From Bosea sp. 685 (lineage in GTDB: Bacteria > Pseudomonadota > Alphaproteobacteria > Rhizobiales > Beijerinckiaceae), in contig NZ_CP134779.1 in assembly GCF_031884435.1 (NCBI RefSeq), positions 5,954,501 through 6,018,500 of the forward strand: a stretch of 64,000 nt of DNA, in the 5' to 3' direction. The notes beneath the pieces are model-generated. The model was not told the DNA's origin. It saw only the letters and a list, made by a program, of their open reading frames with translations, and did no database searches. Positions 1 through 7,993 of the stretch are shown piece by piece. Made by a program: the position numbers and the translations under genes. Each line of letters begins with the position of its first letter. The stretch's first letter is position 1.

Positions 1-286
1 AGAGCCGCCGAAGCAGCAGCCGCTCGATCACGACGCCGGTGAGCCCGACCGCCAATGGCGCGAGCAGGAGCGCCCACCAATAGCCGATGCCGAGAAAGTT
101 CAGCAGCAGCCAGGCAACGAGCGCGCCCATCATGTACTGCGCGCCATGGGCGAAGTTCACGATGTTCATCATGCCGAAGATCACCGCCAGGCCGAGGCTC
201 AGCATGGCGTAGAAGGCGCCGTTGATCAGGCCGAGCAGGAGCTGGCCGTAGAGGACCGCGGACGGGATGCCGAAGATCGTGGTCAT
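1..286 (-). CDS. livH: Branched-chain amino acid ABC transporter permease (LivH), 5' part only
   Basis: This is the N-terminal 95 residues of an inner-membrane permease of the LivH family; the rest lies beyond the left edge. Visible are hydrophobic helices and the family-typical stretches NGAFYAMLSLGLAVIFGMM and NIVNFAHGAQYMMGAL. It would form the channel with LivM and be powered by the LivF and LivG ATPases encoded just upstream in the same direction (28 nt gap to livF). The start ATG at 286 is directly followed by the hydrophobic region usual for the family. The substrate cannot be told from sequence; Liv systems carry branched-chain amino acids, but many relatives carry amides, urea or aromatic acids. 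Confidence 0.9.
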   Translation of the reverse strand, partial: MTTIFGIPSAVLYGQLLLGLINGAFYAMLSLGLAVIFGMMNIVNFAHGAQYMMGALVAWLLLNFLGIGYWWALLLAPLAVGLTGVVIERLLLRRL

Positions 287-314
287 GGCGCCTCTTGTTC
301 CTGTCGACAGCCGC

Positions 315-1016
315 TCAAAGGCCGAGATAGCCCTTGAGCGCGCCGAGCCGGTTCTCCAGCTCGCCGCCCGGGATTTCCTCGACGACACGGCCGAGTTCGA
401 CGACGTAGTGCCGATCGGCGAGCTGCGAGGCGAAGCCGACATTCTGCTCGACCAGCAGGATGGTGAAGCCCAGCCTCTTGAGCTGGACGATGGTGCGGCC
501 GATCTGCTGGATGATGACCGGCGCCAGCCCCTCGGTCGGTTCGTCCAACAGGAGGATGCGCGCGCCGGTGTGCAGGATGCGCCCGAGCGCCAGCATCTGC
601 TGCTCGCCGCCCGAGAGCTTGGTGCCCGGGCTGTCGAGCCGCTCCTCCAGATTGGGGAACAGGGTCAGGATCTGGTCGATCGTCATGCCGCCATTGGCGA
701 CCTTGGGCGGCAGCAGCAGATTCTCGCGCACGCTGAGGCTGGAGAAGATGCCGCGCTCCTCGGGGCAGAAGGCGATGCCCTTGCGGGCGATGTCGTAGGG
801 GGCGGCCGCGATGATCTCGCCGCCATCGAGCCTGATCGAACCCGCCCGCTTGTCGAGCAAACCCATGATCGCCTTGAGCGTCGTCGTCTTGCCGGCGCCG
901 TTGCGCCCGAGCAGCGTCACCACCTCGCCGGCCCGGACGGTGAAGTCCATGCCGTGCAGAACCTGCGATTCGCCGTACCAGCCTTCGAGGCGATTGACGG
1001 TAAGGGTCTCAGCCAT
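315..1016 (-). CDS. livF: Branched-chain amino acid ABC transporter ATP-binding protein LivF
   Basis: A 233-residue cytoplasmic ATPase of the LivF type, which is the normal length. Walker A GRNGAGKT is at about residues 37-44, the signature LSGGEQQ at 134-140 and Walker B ILLLDEP at about 154-160. Its start overlaps the end of livG by 8 nt, so the two are translationally coupled, and livH follows 28 nt downstream. It hydrolyses ATP to drive uptake through LivHM. The periplasmic binding protein is not in the window; the TctC-type protein just upstream belongs to a different transporter class. Confidence 0.95.
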   Translation of the reverse strand: MAETLTVNRLEGWYGESQVLHGMDFTVRAGEVVTLLGRNGAGKTTTLKAIMGLLDKRAGSIRLDGGEIIAAAPYDIARKGIAFCPEERGIFSSLSVRENLLLPPKVANGGMTIDQILTLFPNLEERLDSPGTKLSGGEQQMLALGRILHTGARILLLDEPTEGLAPVIIQQIGRTIVQLKRLGFTILLVEQNVGFASQLADRHYVVELGRVVEEIPGGELENRLGALKGYLGL

Positions 1017-1761
1017 GTGCCTGCCCCGGATGCGCCTGCCCCGTATAGGCCGCCATCACATCGGGCCGCGCCGAGACCTCGGCATAGCTCCCTTCCGCCA
1101 GGATCTCGCCGCGCACCATTACGGTGATCCTGTCGGCGAGCTCGGCGACCACGTTCATGTTGTGCTCGACGAGCAGAACCGTGCGGCCCTGCCCGGCCTC
1201 GCGGATCAATTGCGTCACCCGCCCGATATCCTCGCGCCCGAGCCCGGCCATCGGCTCGTCGAGGAGCAAGACCTTCGGCTCCAGCGCCAGCGTCGTGGCG
1301 AGCTCCAGCACGCGCTTGCGGCCATAGGAGAGGTTGCCGGCCATGGTCTGCGCCTGGTCGGCAAGGCCGAAGCGCTCCACGAGCGCGTCCGCCTGTTCCG
1401 AGACACCGCGCCGGCTGGAAATCCGCCCGAGCAGGTTCCAGGCGAGGCCGCTCGCGCGCAACAAAGCGAGCTCGACATTCTCGCGCACCGTCAGCCCCGC
1501 GAACACCGCCGAGATCTGGAAGGAGCGCACCACGCCGCGCTTGGCCATTGCCGGCATGGCCAGGCGCGTGACGTCCTCGCCGTCATGCAGGATCGCGCCC
1601 GCGGACGGCATGAGATATTTCGTCAGGAGGTTGAACAGCGTCGTCTTGCCCGCGCCATTGGGGCCGATGACGGCATGCATGCTGCCCTTAGCAAGCCGGA
1701 AATTCACATCCCGCACGGCGAAGAAGCCACCGAATTCGCGGCTCAGGCCATGGGCCTCCAA
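1009..1761 (-). CDS. livG: Branched-chain amino acid ABC transporter ATP-binding protein LivG
   Basis: ATPase partner of LivF. From the proposed start, Walker A GPNGAGKT lies at residues 33-40, followed by a LSYGRKR signature and LLLDEPMAGL Walker B. The open frame continues upstream to 1866, but that part runs through a dispersed palindromic repeat (1790-1835) and has no family similarity. A TTG codon at 1761 gives MEAHGLSREFGG, the usual LivG beginning, and a normal 250 residues. No clear Shine-Dalgarno is visible there, so the exact start is uncertain. First gene of the visible livG-livF-livH order. Confidence 0.9.
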   Translation of the reverse strand: MEAHGLSREFGGFFAVRDVNFRLAKGSMHAVIGPNGAGKTTLFNLLTKYLMPSAGAILHDGEDVTRLAMPAMAKRGVVRSFQISAVFAGLTVRENVELALLRASGLAWNLLGRISSRRGVSEQADALVERFGLADQAQTMAGNLSYGRKRVLELATTLALEPKVLLLDEPMAGLGREDIGRVTQLIREAGQGRTVLLVEHNMNVVAELADRITVMVRGEILAEGSYAEVSARPDVMAAYTGQAHPGQAHG

Positions 1762-1789
1762 TGCGTTGCCAGTGCCGTGTTTTAACGCG

Positions 1790-1835
1790 TTTTCTTCACG
1801 CGAACCGGTACCCACTTCGCTCGAAAACGCTCCAG
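1790..1835. repeat. Dispersed intergenic repeat (CCGGTnnCCACTT family, copy 1)
   Basis: A 46-nt element that matches 48891-48936 at 44 of 46 positions; the differences are an AC versus GT dinucleotide after ACCGGT. It shares the core CCGGTnnCCACTT with the elements at 10844 and 22989. It sits just upstream of livG and inflates the apparent reading frame of that gene. Confidence 0.8.
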
Positions 1836-1973
1836 TGCCGTCCATTCCCCACGCCCACCTTCGCAAAGAACCAGCCTACGAAGGGGAACGTGGAACCAAA
1901 GTTTCCTATCGTCAACAAATTCCACTATGTCGACGGCCTGGATTTTAGGCTGCGTGATCAAGCGCGCGGCAGA

Positions 1974-2945
1974 TCATTCCGGCTGGATGCCGGCGGCCTT
2001 GACGATATCGGCCCATTTCCTGATCTCGGTTCCGACGAAGGCCCTGAGCTCCTGGGATGTGCTGGTCTCCGGCTCGATGCCGGCGGCGAGCAGCTTCTCC
2101 TGCGTGGCCTTGTCGTTGATTGCGACTACCAGCGCCTGGCGCAGCTTGTCGATGACCGGCTGCGGCGTCTTCGCGGGAACGAAGGCCGCGAACCAGGCGG
2201 CGAGGTCGTATCCGGCGACGCCCGACTCCGCCATCGTCGGCAACTCGGGCGCCAGGGCGCTGCGTTTCGCGGTCGAAACGCCGAGGCCGTTCACCTTGCC
2301 GGCCTTGATCTGGGGCAGCGTCGTCGAGATGTCGGCGAAGACGATATTGATCTGGCCGCCGAGAAGATCGGTGATCGCCTGCGGATTGCTGCGATAGGGC
2401 ACATAGGTAAGGTCGATGCCGCCCAACGTCTTGAGCATCTCGCCGGCTATCCGCGAGGAGCTCGACCCCGCCCCGAAAGTGAGCTTGCCCGGATTGGCCT
2501 TGGCATGGGCGATCAGCTCCTGCACGGACTTGGCCGGCACCGACGGATTGGTCGCCAGCGCAAGCGTGATGGTGCCGAGCTTGGTCACAGGCTCGAAGCT
2601 CTTCTCCGCGTCATAGGGCACGGTCTTCAGCAGGCTCTGATTAGCGCCATGCGTCGTGTTCGTCGTGATCAGCACGGTGTGGCCGTCGGGCTCGGCCCCC
2701 GCCACGGCCTGGGCCGCGATGATGCCGTTTGCGCCGCCCTTGTTCTCGACGATGATCGGTCGACCCAACGTCTTCGATGCGTGGTCGCCCAGGATGCGAG
2801 CCAGCACGTCGGTGGCGCTGCCGGCCGCGAAAGGCACGATGAATTTGATGTTCTGCGTCGGATAGCCCTGCGCCGAGGCAGGCAAGCCTGCCAGCAAGGC
2901 GCCGCCGAGCGCCAGGGCGGCCAAACTCCAGCTCTTCGATGTCAT
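1974..2945 (-). CDS. Bug/TctC-family tripartite tricarboxylate transporter substrate-binding protein
   Basis: A 323-residue periplasmic binding protein with an N-terminal Sec signal peptide ending near ASAQG. The family hallmark IVPFAAGSATDVLAR follows the signal, and IVENKGGANG and GAGSSSSR are also typical of Bug proteins. These proteins bind small carboxylates and either feed a TctAB permease or act as sensors. No tctA or tctB is nearby, which is usual for orphan Bug proteins. It lies downstream of the AtuA pair on the same strand (19 nt gap), so it probably belongs to that catabolic operon. Length is normal. Confidence 0.9.
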   Translation of the reverse strand: MTSKSWSLAALALGGALLAGLPASAQGYPTQNIKFIVPFAAGSATDVLARILGDHASKTLGRPIIVENKGGANGIIAAQAVAGAEPDGHTVLITTNTTHGANQSLLKTVPYDAEKSFEPVTKLGTITLALATNPSVPAKSVQELIAHAKANPGKLTFGAGSSSSRIAGEMLKTLGGIDLTYVPYRSNPQAITDLLGGQINIVFADISTTLPQIKAGKVNGLGVSTAKRSALAPELPTMAESGVAGYDLAAWFAAFVPAKTPQPVIDKLRQALVVAINDKATQEKLLAAGIEPETSTSQELRAFVGTEIRKWADIVKAAGIQPE

Positions 2946-2964
2946 GGTCGTTTTCTCCGAGAGG

Positions 2965-3312
2965 TTAGTGACCGCCGTCTTGTCGCGGCGTCGTGCGGGA
3001 AGGGCTTTCGTCGGGAATTTCGAGGTCGAGCAAGGCCGAGCTCAGGCCCTTGCCATGTGTGTCGAGGGCGAGCGAACGGGTTACGCCGCCACTGAGCGCC
3101 TGGCGCAGGACGAAGTTCAGGGCACCGAGGCTGGGAATCTCGTATCGCACCACCTCGCCGGCCACGAGCTCGCCGAAATGCGCCTTGACGCGCTCGGCCG
3201 TGACATGGCGCAGCAGCAGGGCATAGTCGGCGGCCTCATAAGCGATCACCGAGATGCTCGAGGTGTTGCCCTTGTCGCCGGTGCGGGAATGAGCAATTTC
3301 GCGCAGCTTCAT
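2965..3312 (-). CDS. AtuA-related small partner protein
   Basis: A 115-residue protein beginning MKLREIAHSRTGDKGN, the characteristic start of the small domain or subunit that accompanies AtuA (DUF1446) proteins. In many bacteria this module is fused to the C terminus of AtuA; here it is a separate gene that starts one base after the stop of the large subunit (TGA-G-ATG), so coupling is very likely. An upstream in-frame codon at 3327 lies inside the large gene and is less likely as the start. The pair acts in acyclic terpene or similar acyl-CoA catabolism in the few studied cases; the substrate here is unknown. Confidence 0.85.
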   Translation of the reverse strand: MKLREIAHSRTGDKGNTSSISVIAYEAADYALLLRHVTAERVKAHFGELVAGEVVRYEIPSLGALNFVLRQALSGGVTRSLALDTHGKGLSSALLDLEIPDESPSRTTPRQDGGH

Positions 3313-3313
3313 C

Positions 3314-4660
3314 TCAGCTCTCCACATAATGGATGGCTGTCGCGACGTGCTCGCGCGGGATCAGGGTCGAGAGAATGCCGACCACCTCGCGGGCGGATTT
3401 CGTGACGCCGCCCCCGCCCGCCGGGCCGTTGGTGTAGAGCGTCTCGACCTCGTTGCCGATGCGCAGGGCCTCAATGAGGCTATCGGTGCGTCCCGCGACG
3501 CGAACGCGCACCTCATAGGGTTCATGACCACCACCGTGGCTCGAGAGCCTCTCGCCATGCAGCGCATTCGCGCCGATCAGGTCGAAGCGCAATTCGCTCG
3601 CGCGCACACCGGTCAGCGCCAGGCGTTCGCGGACGATCTCCAATGCCAGAGCGCCCCGAGCCCGCGCGCCGGGACCCGCATAGGAGATCTGGCCTTCGCC
3701 GACGAAGCCTTCGATCGTCCCGAGCGAGACTTTCAGCGTCTCGGTCCGGGCACGGCCGGTGGCACCCCGGACGCGGACGCGATCGAAGCCGATCTCCTCG
3801 ACGGTGACGTTCGAGAAATCAGCGACGACATCGGGAGTGAGATAGCGTGCCGGATCGTGGATCTCGTAGAGGATCTGCTCCTTGCAGGTGGCGGGCGTGA
3901 CCTGCCCGCCGGAGCCCGCGACCTTGGTGATGACGATGGAGCCATCCTCCCCAACCTCGGCGATGGGGAAACCAAGCCGGGCGAGATCGGGCACGGATTT
4001 GTAGCCGGGATCGGCAAAATACCCGCCCGTGACCTGGCCCGCGCATTCCAGGAGATGCCCGATCAGCGTGGCCTGGCCGAGCCGATGCCAATCATCCCTA
4101 GCCCAACCAAAGGCATGCACCAGCGGACCGACGAACAGGGACGGATCGGCCGCGCGGCCGGTGATGACGATGTCGGCTCCATCAGCCAGCGCTTCAGTGA
4201 TGGCTTGCGCCCCGATATAGGCATTCGCCGAAATCAGGTTGCCGCCAAGATCGGCAACCAAGGCGCCGGTCTCGTCGACGCGATAATCGCCTGCTGCCAC
4301 AGACGACAGCACATCGTCGCCCGTCACGGCCGCAATCTTCAGCCCGCTCAGGCCCAGTTCGCCGGCGATGGCCCTGATCCGCTCCGCACCGGCGACGGGG
4401 TTGGCCGCGCCCATATTGGTGATGATGCGCGTGCCGGACTGCCGGCACGGCCGCAGCACCGCCCGAAACCGCTCCGCCAGCAGCGGGTCATAACCGGCTT
4501 TCGGGTCCTTGAGCTTCGCCTGCTGGGCCAGCGCGATGGTGCGCTCCGCCAGGCACTCGAAGACCAGGTAGTCGAGCCCGCCTTTTTCGGCGAGTTCGAT
4601 CGCCGGCTCGATCCTGTCGCCGGAATAGCCCGCGCCTGCGCCGATCCGAACCTGCTTCAC
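3314..4660 (-). CDS. Acyclic terpene utilisation AtuA-family protein (DUF1446)
   Basis: A cytoplasmic protein of about 448 residues with the AtuA pattern: VRIGAGAGYSGDRIEPA at the N terminus, GGLDYLVFECLAERT, IITNMGAANP, and VITGRAADPSLFVGP. AtuA is needed for citronellol/geraniol degradation in Pseudomonas, but the family is wider than that pathway. The frame is open to an ATG at 4708, but a GGAGG five bases before a GTG at 4660 fits better and gives the usual N terminus. Operon: large AtuA, small AtuA partner, Bug-type binding protein. The LysR gene at 4748 diverges from it and is the likely regulator. Confidence 0.85.
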   Translation of the reverse strand: MKQVRIGAGAGYSGDRIEPAIELAEKGGLDYLVFECLAERTIALAQQAKLKDPKAGYDPLLAERFRAVLRPCRQSGTRIITNMGAANPVAGAERIRAIAGELGLSGLKIAAVTGDDVLSSVAAGDYRVDETGALVADLGGNLISANAYIGAQAITEALADGADIVITGRAADPSLFVGPLVHAFGWARDDWHRLGQATLIGHLLECAGQVTGGYFADPGYKSVPDLARLGFPIAEVGEDGSIVITKVAGSGGQVTPATCKEQILYEIHDPARYLTPDVVADFSNVTVEEIGFDRVRVRGATGRARTETLKVSLGTIEGFVGEGQISYAGPGARARGALALEIVRERLALTGVRASELRFDLIGANALHGERLSSHGGGHEPYEVRVRVAGRTDSLIEALRIGNEVETLYTNGPAGGGGVTKSAREVVGILSTLIPREHVATAIHYVES

Positions 4661-4723
4661 CACCGCCTCCGAAAACCGGTGGCATGGGAGCATCAACCGA
4701 TTGATCACACAATTGAAATGAAT

Positions 4724-4738
4724 CTATCAAAGTGATAG
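4724..4738. promoter_or_regulatory. Candidate LysR-type operator between atuA-like gene and lysR
   Basis: CTATCA-AAG-TGATAG is a perfect 6-bp inverted repeat containing the T-N11-A form of LysR boxes. It lies 9 nt before the LysR start at 4748 and in front of the divergent AtuA operon. A shorter ATCAA-CCGA-TTGAT repeat is at 4692-4705. Function is inferred from position and symmetry only. Confidence 0.5.
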
Positions 4739-4747
4739 TCATTCATT

Positions 4748-5659
4748 ATGAATATCGACGTTCGGCAGTTGCGCGCTTTCGTCACTGTGGCGCAATTCGG
4801 CAGCTTCACGCGGGCGGCTGGCAGCCTGAATCTGTCGCAGCCGGCGCTGACGGTTCAGATCCAGAAGCTCGAGGACGGGCTCGGCGTCCGTCTGTTCGAC
4901 CGCAACACCCGCAGCGTGTCGCTGACCCGGATCGGCCGGGAGCTCGCGCCTCAGCTCGGGCGCATTCTCAGTGACCTCGATGCGGTCGTCGGGGATACGC
5001 GCCAGCTCGCGCAAGGCCAACAGGGCGTGGTGCGGCTGGCGGTGCTGCCGTCCTATGCCTCAGGCATCCTGCCGGAGATCATCGCGGCCTTCCGCCGGAC
5101 GAACCCGCAGGTCAGTTTCGTCATCCGCGACGTGATCGCAAGCCGCGTCGCCGAGCTGACCCGGCATGAGCAGGTCGACCTCGGCATCATGGGCGGAGCG
5201 CTGAGCGACCCCGACCTCGAAGTGCTGCACCGAACGCAGGATCACATGCATGTGGTTTTTCCCGATGGTCACAAATTAGGCAATCTCGATTCCGTCGCCA
5301 TCGACGACATCGCGCCTCTCCCGCTGGTCCTGATGGACCCGGCGACCAGCGTCAGGGCGATCGTCGATGCCGCCTTCAAGGCCGCCGGCCATCAGCCGAT
5401 CGTCGGCGCGGAAGCGACCTATATGTCGACCGCGGTCGGGATGGTGCGCGCGGGCCTCGGGGTCGCGATCCTGCCCGGCTCGGCGATGGAGGTGCGCGCC
5501 GAGCAAACCTTGCGCTCCCGGCCCCTGAAGGCTGCGGATTTCGCGCGCCAGATCGCGCTCATCAAGCGCAGCGGCCGGACATTGCCGCCAGTGAGCGAGA
5601 GCTTTGCACGGGCGCTGATGAACGAGTTGCCAGCAGCGCAAGGCGCGGACACAGCCTGA
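4748..5659 (+). CDS. LysR-family transcriptional regulator
   Basis: A 303-residue LysR protein. The N-terminal winged helix-turn-helix is clear (LRAFVTVAQFGSFTRAAGSL followed by LSQPALTVQIQKLE), and a periplasmic-binding-protein-like effector domain fills residues from about 90 to 295. It is transcribed away from the AtuA/Bug operon with an 87-nt intergenic region that contains a symmetrical T-N11-A site, so it most likely senses the substrate or an intermediate of that pathway. The ligand cannot be read from the sequence. Confidence 0.93.
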   Translation: MNIDVRQLRAFVTVAQFGSFTRAAGSLNLSQPALTVQIQKLEDGLGVRLFDRNTRSVSLTRIGRELAPQLGRILSDLDAVVGDTRQLAQGQQGVVRLAVLPSYASGILPEIIAAFRRTNPQVSFVIRDVIASRVAELTRHEQVDLGIMGGALSDPDLEVLHRTQDHMHVVFPDGHKLGNLDSVAIDDIAPLPLVLMDPATSVRAIVDAAFKAAGHQPIVGAEATYMSTAVGMVRAGLGVAILPGSAMEVRAEQTLRSRPLKAADFARQIALIKRSGRTLPPVSESFARALMNELPAAQGADTA

Positions 5660-6030
5660 AGCAAGCCAGGCTACGCCGAGAGCCAGAACGCGGTCGCGGC
5701 CTCATATCAAGCCTTCAATGACCGCTTAGCCAGCCTTCCTCCGTGCCAGTCGCCGATCCATCACAGCCCGTGCATATGGCGCTGGAGCGCAACCTGACGA
5801 CGCAACGGCAGGCGAAGACCGGCAGCGGTTAAGCACAATTTATTCGCAGATGCGCAGAACAAAACGGCCGATGCACATTTTTATTCATTGCGAGCGCCGC
5901 GCTTGAGCGCATCCTGTCACTCGATAGCAGATGCTGATTCGCAGTTGACGTGCGCCGTGTTTCGACGAGGGGCGTAGCTGATTCTCGTATGCCTGCGTCG
6001 AGCCACGGCATAACCATATGCAGAGGGCTC
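5660..6030. other. Intergenic region upstream of prkA
   Basis: About 370 nt without a supportable gene. The first 110 nt have coding-like composition in one frame (AYAESQNAV-type residues) but no start and no recognisable domain, so they could be a remnant. The part from about 5830 is more AT-rich and presumably carries the prkA promoter; no sigma-54 or other clear promoter motif was recognised. Confidence 0.4.
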
Positions 6031-7974
6031 ATGTACAACGACTCTTTGTTCAACGCCTTCGCTCGCTCCTATGAGGCGCGCCGCGAAACGGATATGCCGA
6101 TCTCCGACTACTTGGAGGCCTGCAGAGGCGATCCGATGCTATACGCTAACGCGGCGGAACGGCTGCTGGCGGCCATCGGCGAGCCTCAGATGATCGACAC
6201 GGCCAAGGATCCTCGCCTTGGCCGTATTTTTTTGAATCGGACCGTCCGGACCTATCCGGCATTTACCGGCTTCCACGGCATGGAAGAGACGATCGAGCGT
6301 ATCGTCTCCTTCTTCCGCCACGCTGCCCAGGGCCTGGAGGAGCGCAAGCAGATCCTCTATCTGCTCGGCCCGGTCGGCGGCGGCAAATCGTCCCTTGCCG
6401 AGCGGCTCAAATCATTGATGGAGGTTCACCCCATCTATGTGCTGAAGGCCGGCGACGAGATCAGTCCGGTCTTCGAGTCCCCCCTGAACCTGTTCGACCC
6501 CGGGACGATGGGGGCCATCCTCGAGCAGCGCTACGGCATCCCGCAGCGGCGGCTGACAGGCTTGATGAGCCCCTGGTGCCTCAAGCGGCTCGAGACGTTC
6601 GGCGGCGACATTTCCCGCTTCCAGGTCGTCAAGCTGCAGCCCTCGCGCCTGCGCCAGATCGCCATCGCCAAGACCGAGCCGGGAGACGAGAACAACCAGG
6701 ACATCTCGTCGCTCGTCGGCAAGGTCGACATCCGCAAGCTCGAAAACTTCTCCCAGAACGACCCCGACGCCTACAGCTATTCGGGCGGCCTCAACCGCGC
6801 CAACCAGGGCGTCCTCGAATTCGTCGAGATGTTCAAGGCGCCGATCAAGATGCTGCATCCGCTGCTGACGGCGACGCAGGAGGGCAACTATATCGGCACC
6901 GAGAATATCGGCGCCATTCCCTTCTCCGGCCTCATCCTCGCGCACTCCAACGAGGCGGAATGGCAGAGCTTCAAGAGCAACAAGAACAACGAGGCCTTCA
7001 TCGACCGGATCTGCGTCATCAAGGTGCCCTACTGCCTGAGGGCGACCGAAGAGCAGAAGATCTATGAGAAGCTGATCGAGGGTTCGGCGCTGAGCAGCGC
7101 CCCATGCGCGCCTGGGACTCTGTCGATGCTGGCGCGGTTCTCGGTTCTCTCGCGGCTGCGCAACCACGAGAACTCGACCTTGTTCGCCAAGATGCGCGCC
7201 TATGACGGCGACAGCCTCCGGGAGACCGACCCAAAAGCCCGCAGCGTCCAGGAATATCGCGACGCCGCCGGCATGGATGAAGGCATGGACGGCATCTCGA
7301 CGCGCTTTGCCTTCAAGGTCCTGGCGGCAACCTTCAACCACGACACGATCGAGCTCGGCGCCGATCCGGTGCACCTGATGTATGCGCTGGAACAGGCCAT
7401 CCGCCGCGAACAGCTCCCTGATGAGACCGAGAAGCGCTATCTCGAATTCATCAAGGCCGACCTTGCCCCGCGCTATGCGGAGTTCATCGGTCACGAAGTC
7501 CAGAAGGCCTATCTCGAATCCTATGCGGATTATGGGCAGAACCTGTTCGACCGCTATGTCGACTATGCCGACGCCTGGATCGAGGATGTCGACTTCAAGG
7601 ATTCCGACACCGGCCAATTGCTCGATCGCGAACTCCTCAATCAGGAACTGACCAAGATCGAGAAGCCCGCCGGCATCGCCAATCCGAAGGATTTCCGCAA
7701 CGAGATCGTCAAATTCTGCCTGCGCTCGCGGGCGAGCAATGGCGGCAAGAACCCGTCCTGGACCGGCTATGAGAAGATCCGCGAAGTCATCGAGAAGCGG
7801 ATGTTCTCACAGGTCGAGGACCTGCTGCCGGTCATCTCCTTCGGCTCGAAGAAGGATGGCGAGAGCGAGAAGAAGCATGGCGAGTTCGTCTCGCGCATGG
7901 TGGAGCGTGGTTATACCGAACGCCAGGTCCGGCGTTTGATCGAATGGTACATGCGCGTGAAGCAGGCTGGCTGA
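6031..7974 (+). CDS. prkA: PrkA family serine protein kinase (YeaG)
   Basis: A 647-residue AAA+-type protein kinase. The P-loop GPVGGGKSS is at residues 113-121 in the strongly conserved QILYLLGPVGGGKSSLAERL context, and the C-terminal PrkA domain follows. Relatives act in stationary-phase, nitrogen-starvation and sporulation responses with the YeaH and YcgB/SpoVR proteins encoded next. The frame is open from 5950, but ATG at 6031 gives the usual N terminus (MYNDSLFNAFARSYEA) and has GAGGG just upstream. Spacing to yeaH is 19 nt. Substrates of the kinase are unknown here. Confidence 0.95.
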   Translation: MYNDSLFNAFARSYEARRETDMPISDYLEACRGDPMLYANAAERLLAAIGEPQMIDTAKDPRLGRIFLNRTVRTYPAFTGFHGMEETIERIVSFFRHAAQGLEERKQILYLLGPVGGGKSSLAERLKSLMEVHPIYVLKAGDEISPVFESPLNLFDPGTMGAILEQRYGIPQRRLTGLMSPWCLKRLETFGGDISRFQVVKLQPSRLRQIAIAKTEPGDENNQDISSLVGKVDIRKLENFSQNDPDAYSYSGGLNRANQGVLEFVEMFKAPIKMLHPLLTATQEGNYIGTENIGAIPFSGLILAHSNEAEWQSFKSNKNNEAFIDRICVIKVPYCLRATEEQKIYEKLIEGSALSSAPCAPGTLSMLARFSVLSRLRNHENSTLFAKMRAYDGDSLRETDPKARSVQEYRDAAGMDEGMDGISTRFAFKVLAATFNHDTIELGADPVHLMYALEQAIRREQLPDETEKRYLEFIKADLAPRYAEFIGHEVQKAYLESYADYGQNLFDRYVDYADAWIEDVDFKDSDTGQLLDRELLNQELTKIEKPAGIANPKDFRNEIVKFCLRSRASNGGKNPSWTGYEKIREVIEKRMFSQVEDLLPVISFGSKKDGESEKKHGEFVSRMVERGYTERQVRRLIEWYMRVKQAG

Positions 7975-7993
7975 GCCAGGCGCGGGAGCCATC

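Noticed and set aside
1762..1866. N-terminal extension of LivG
   Set aside because: The extension is translated repeat DNA (CCGGTnnCCACTT family) and has no LivG similarity.
5660..5780. Possible gene remnant after the LysR gene
   Set aside because: A short protein-like stretch in one frame, but without start codon, domain or conserved neighbour to support it.
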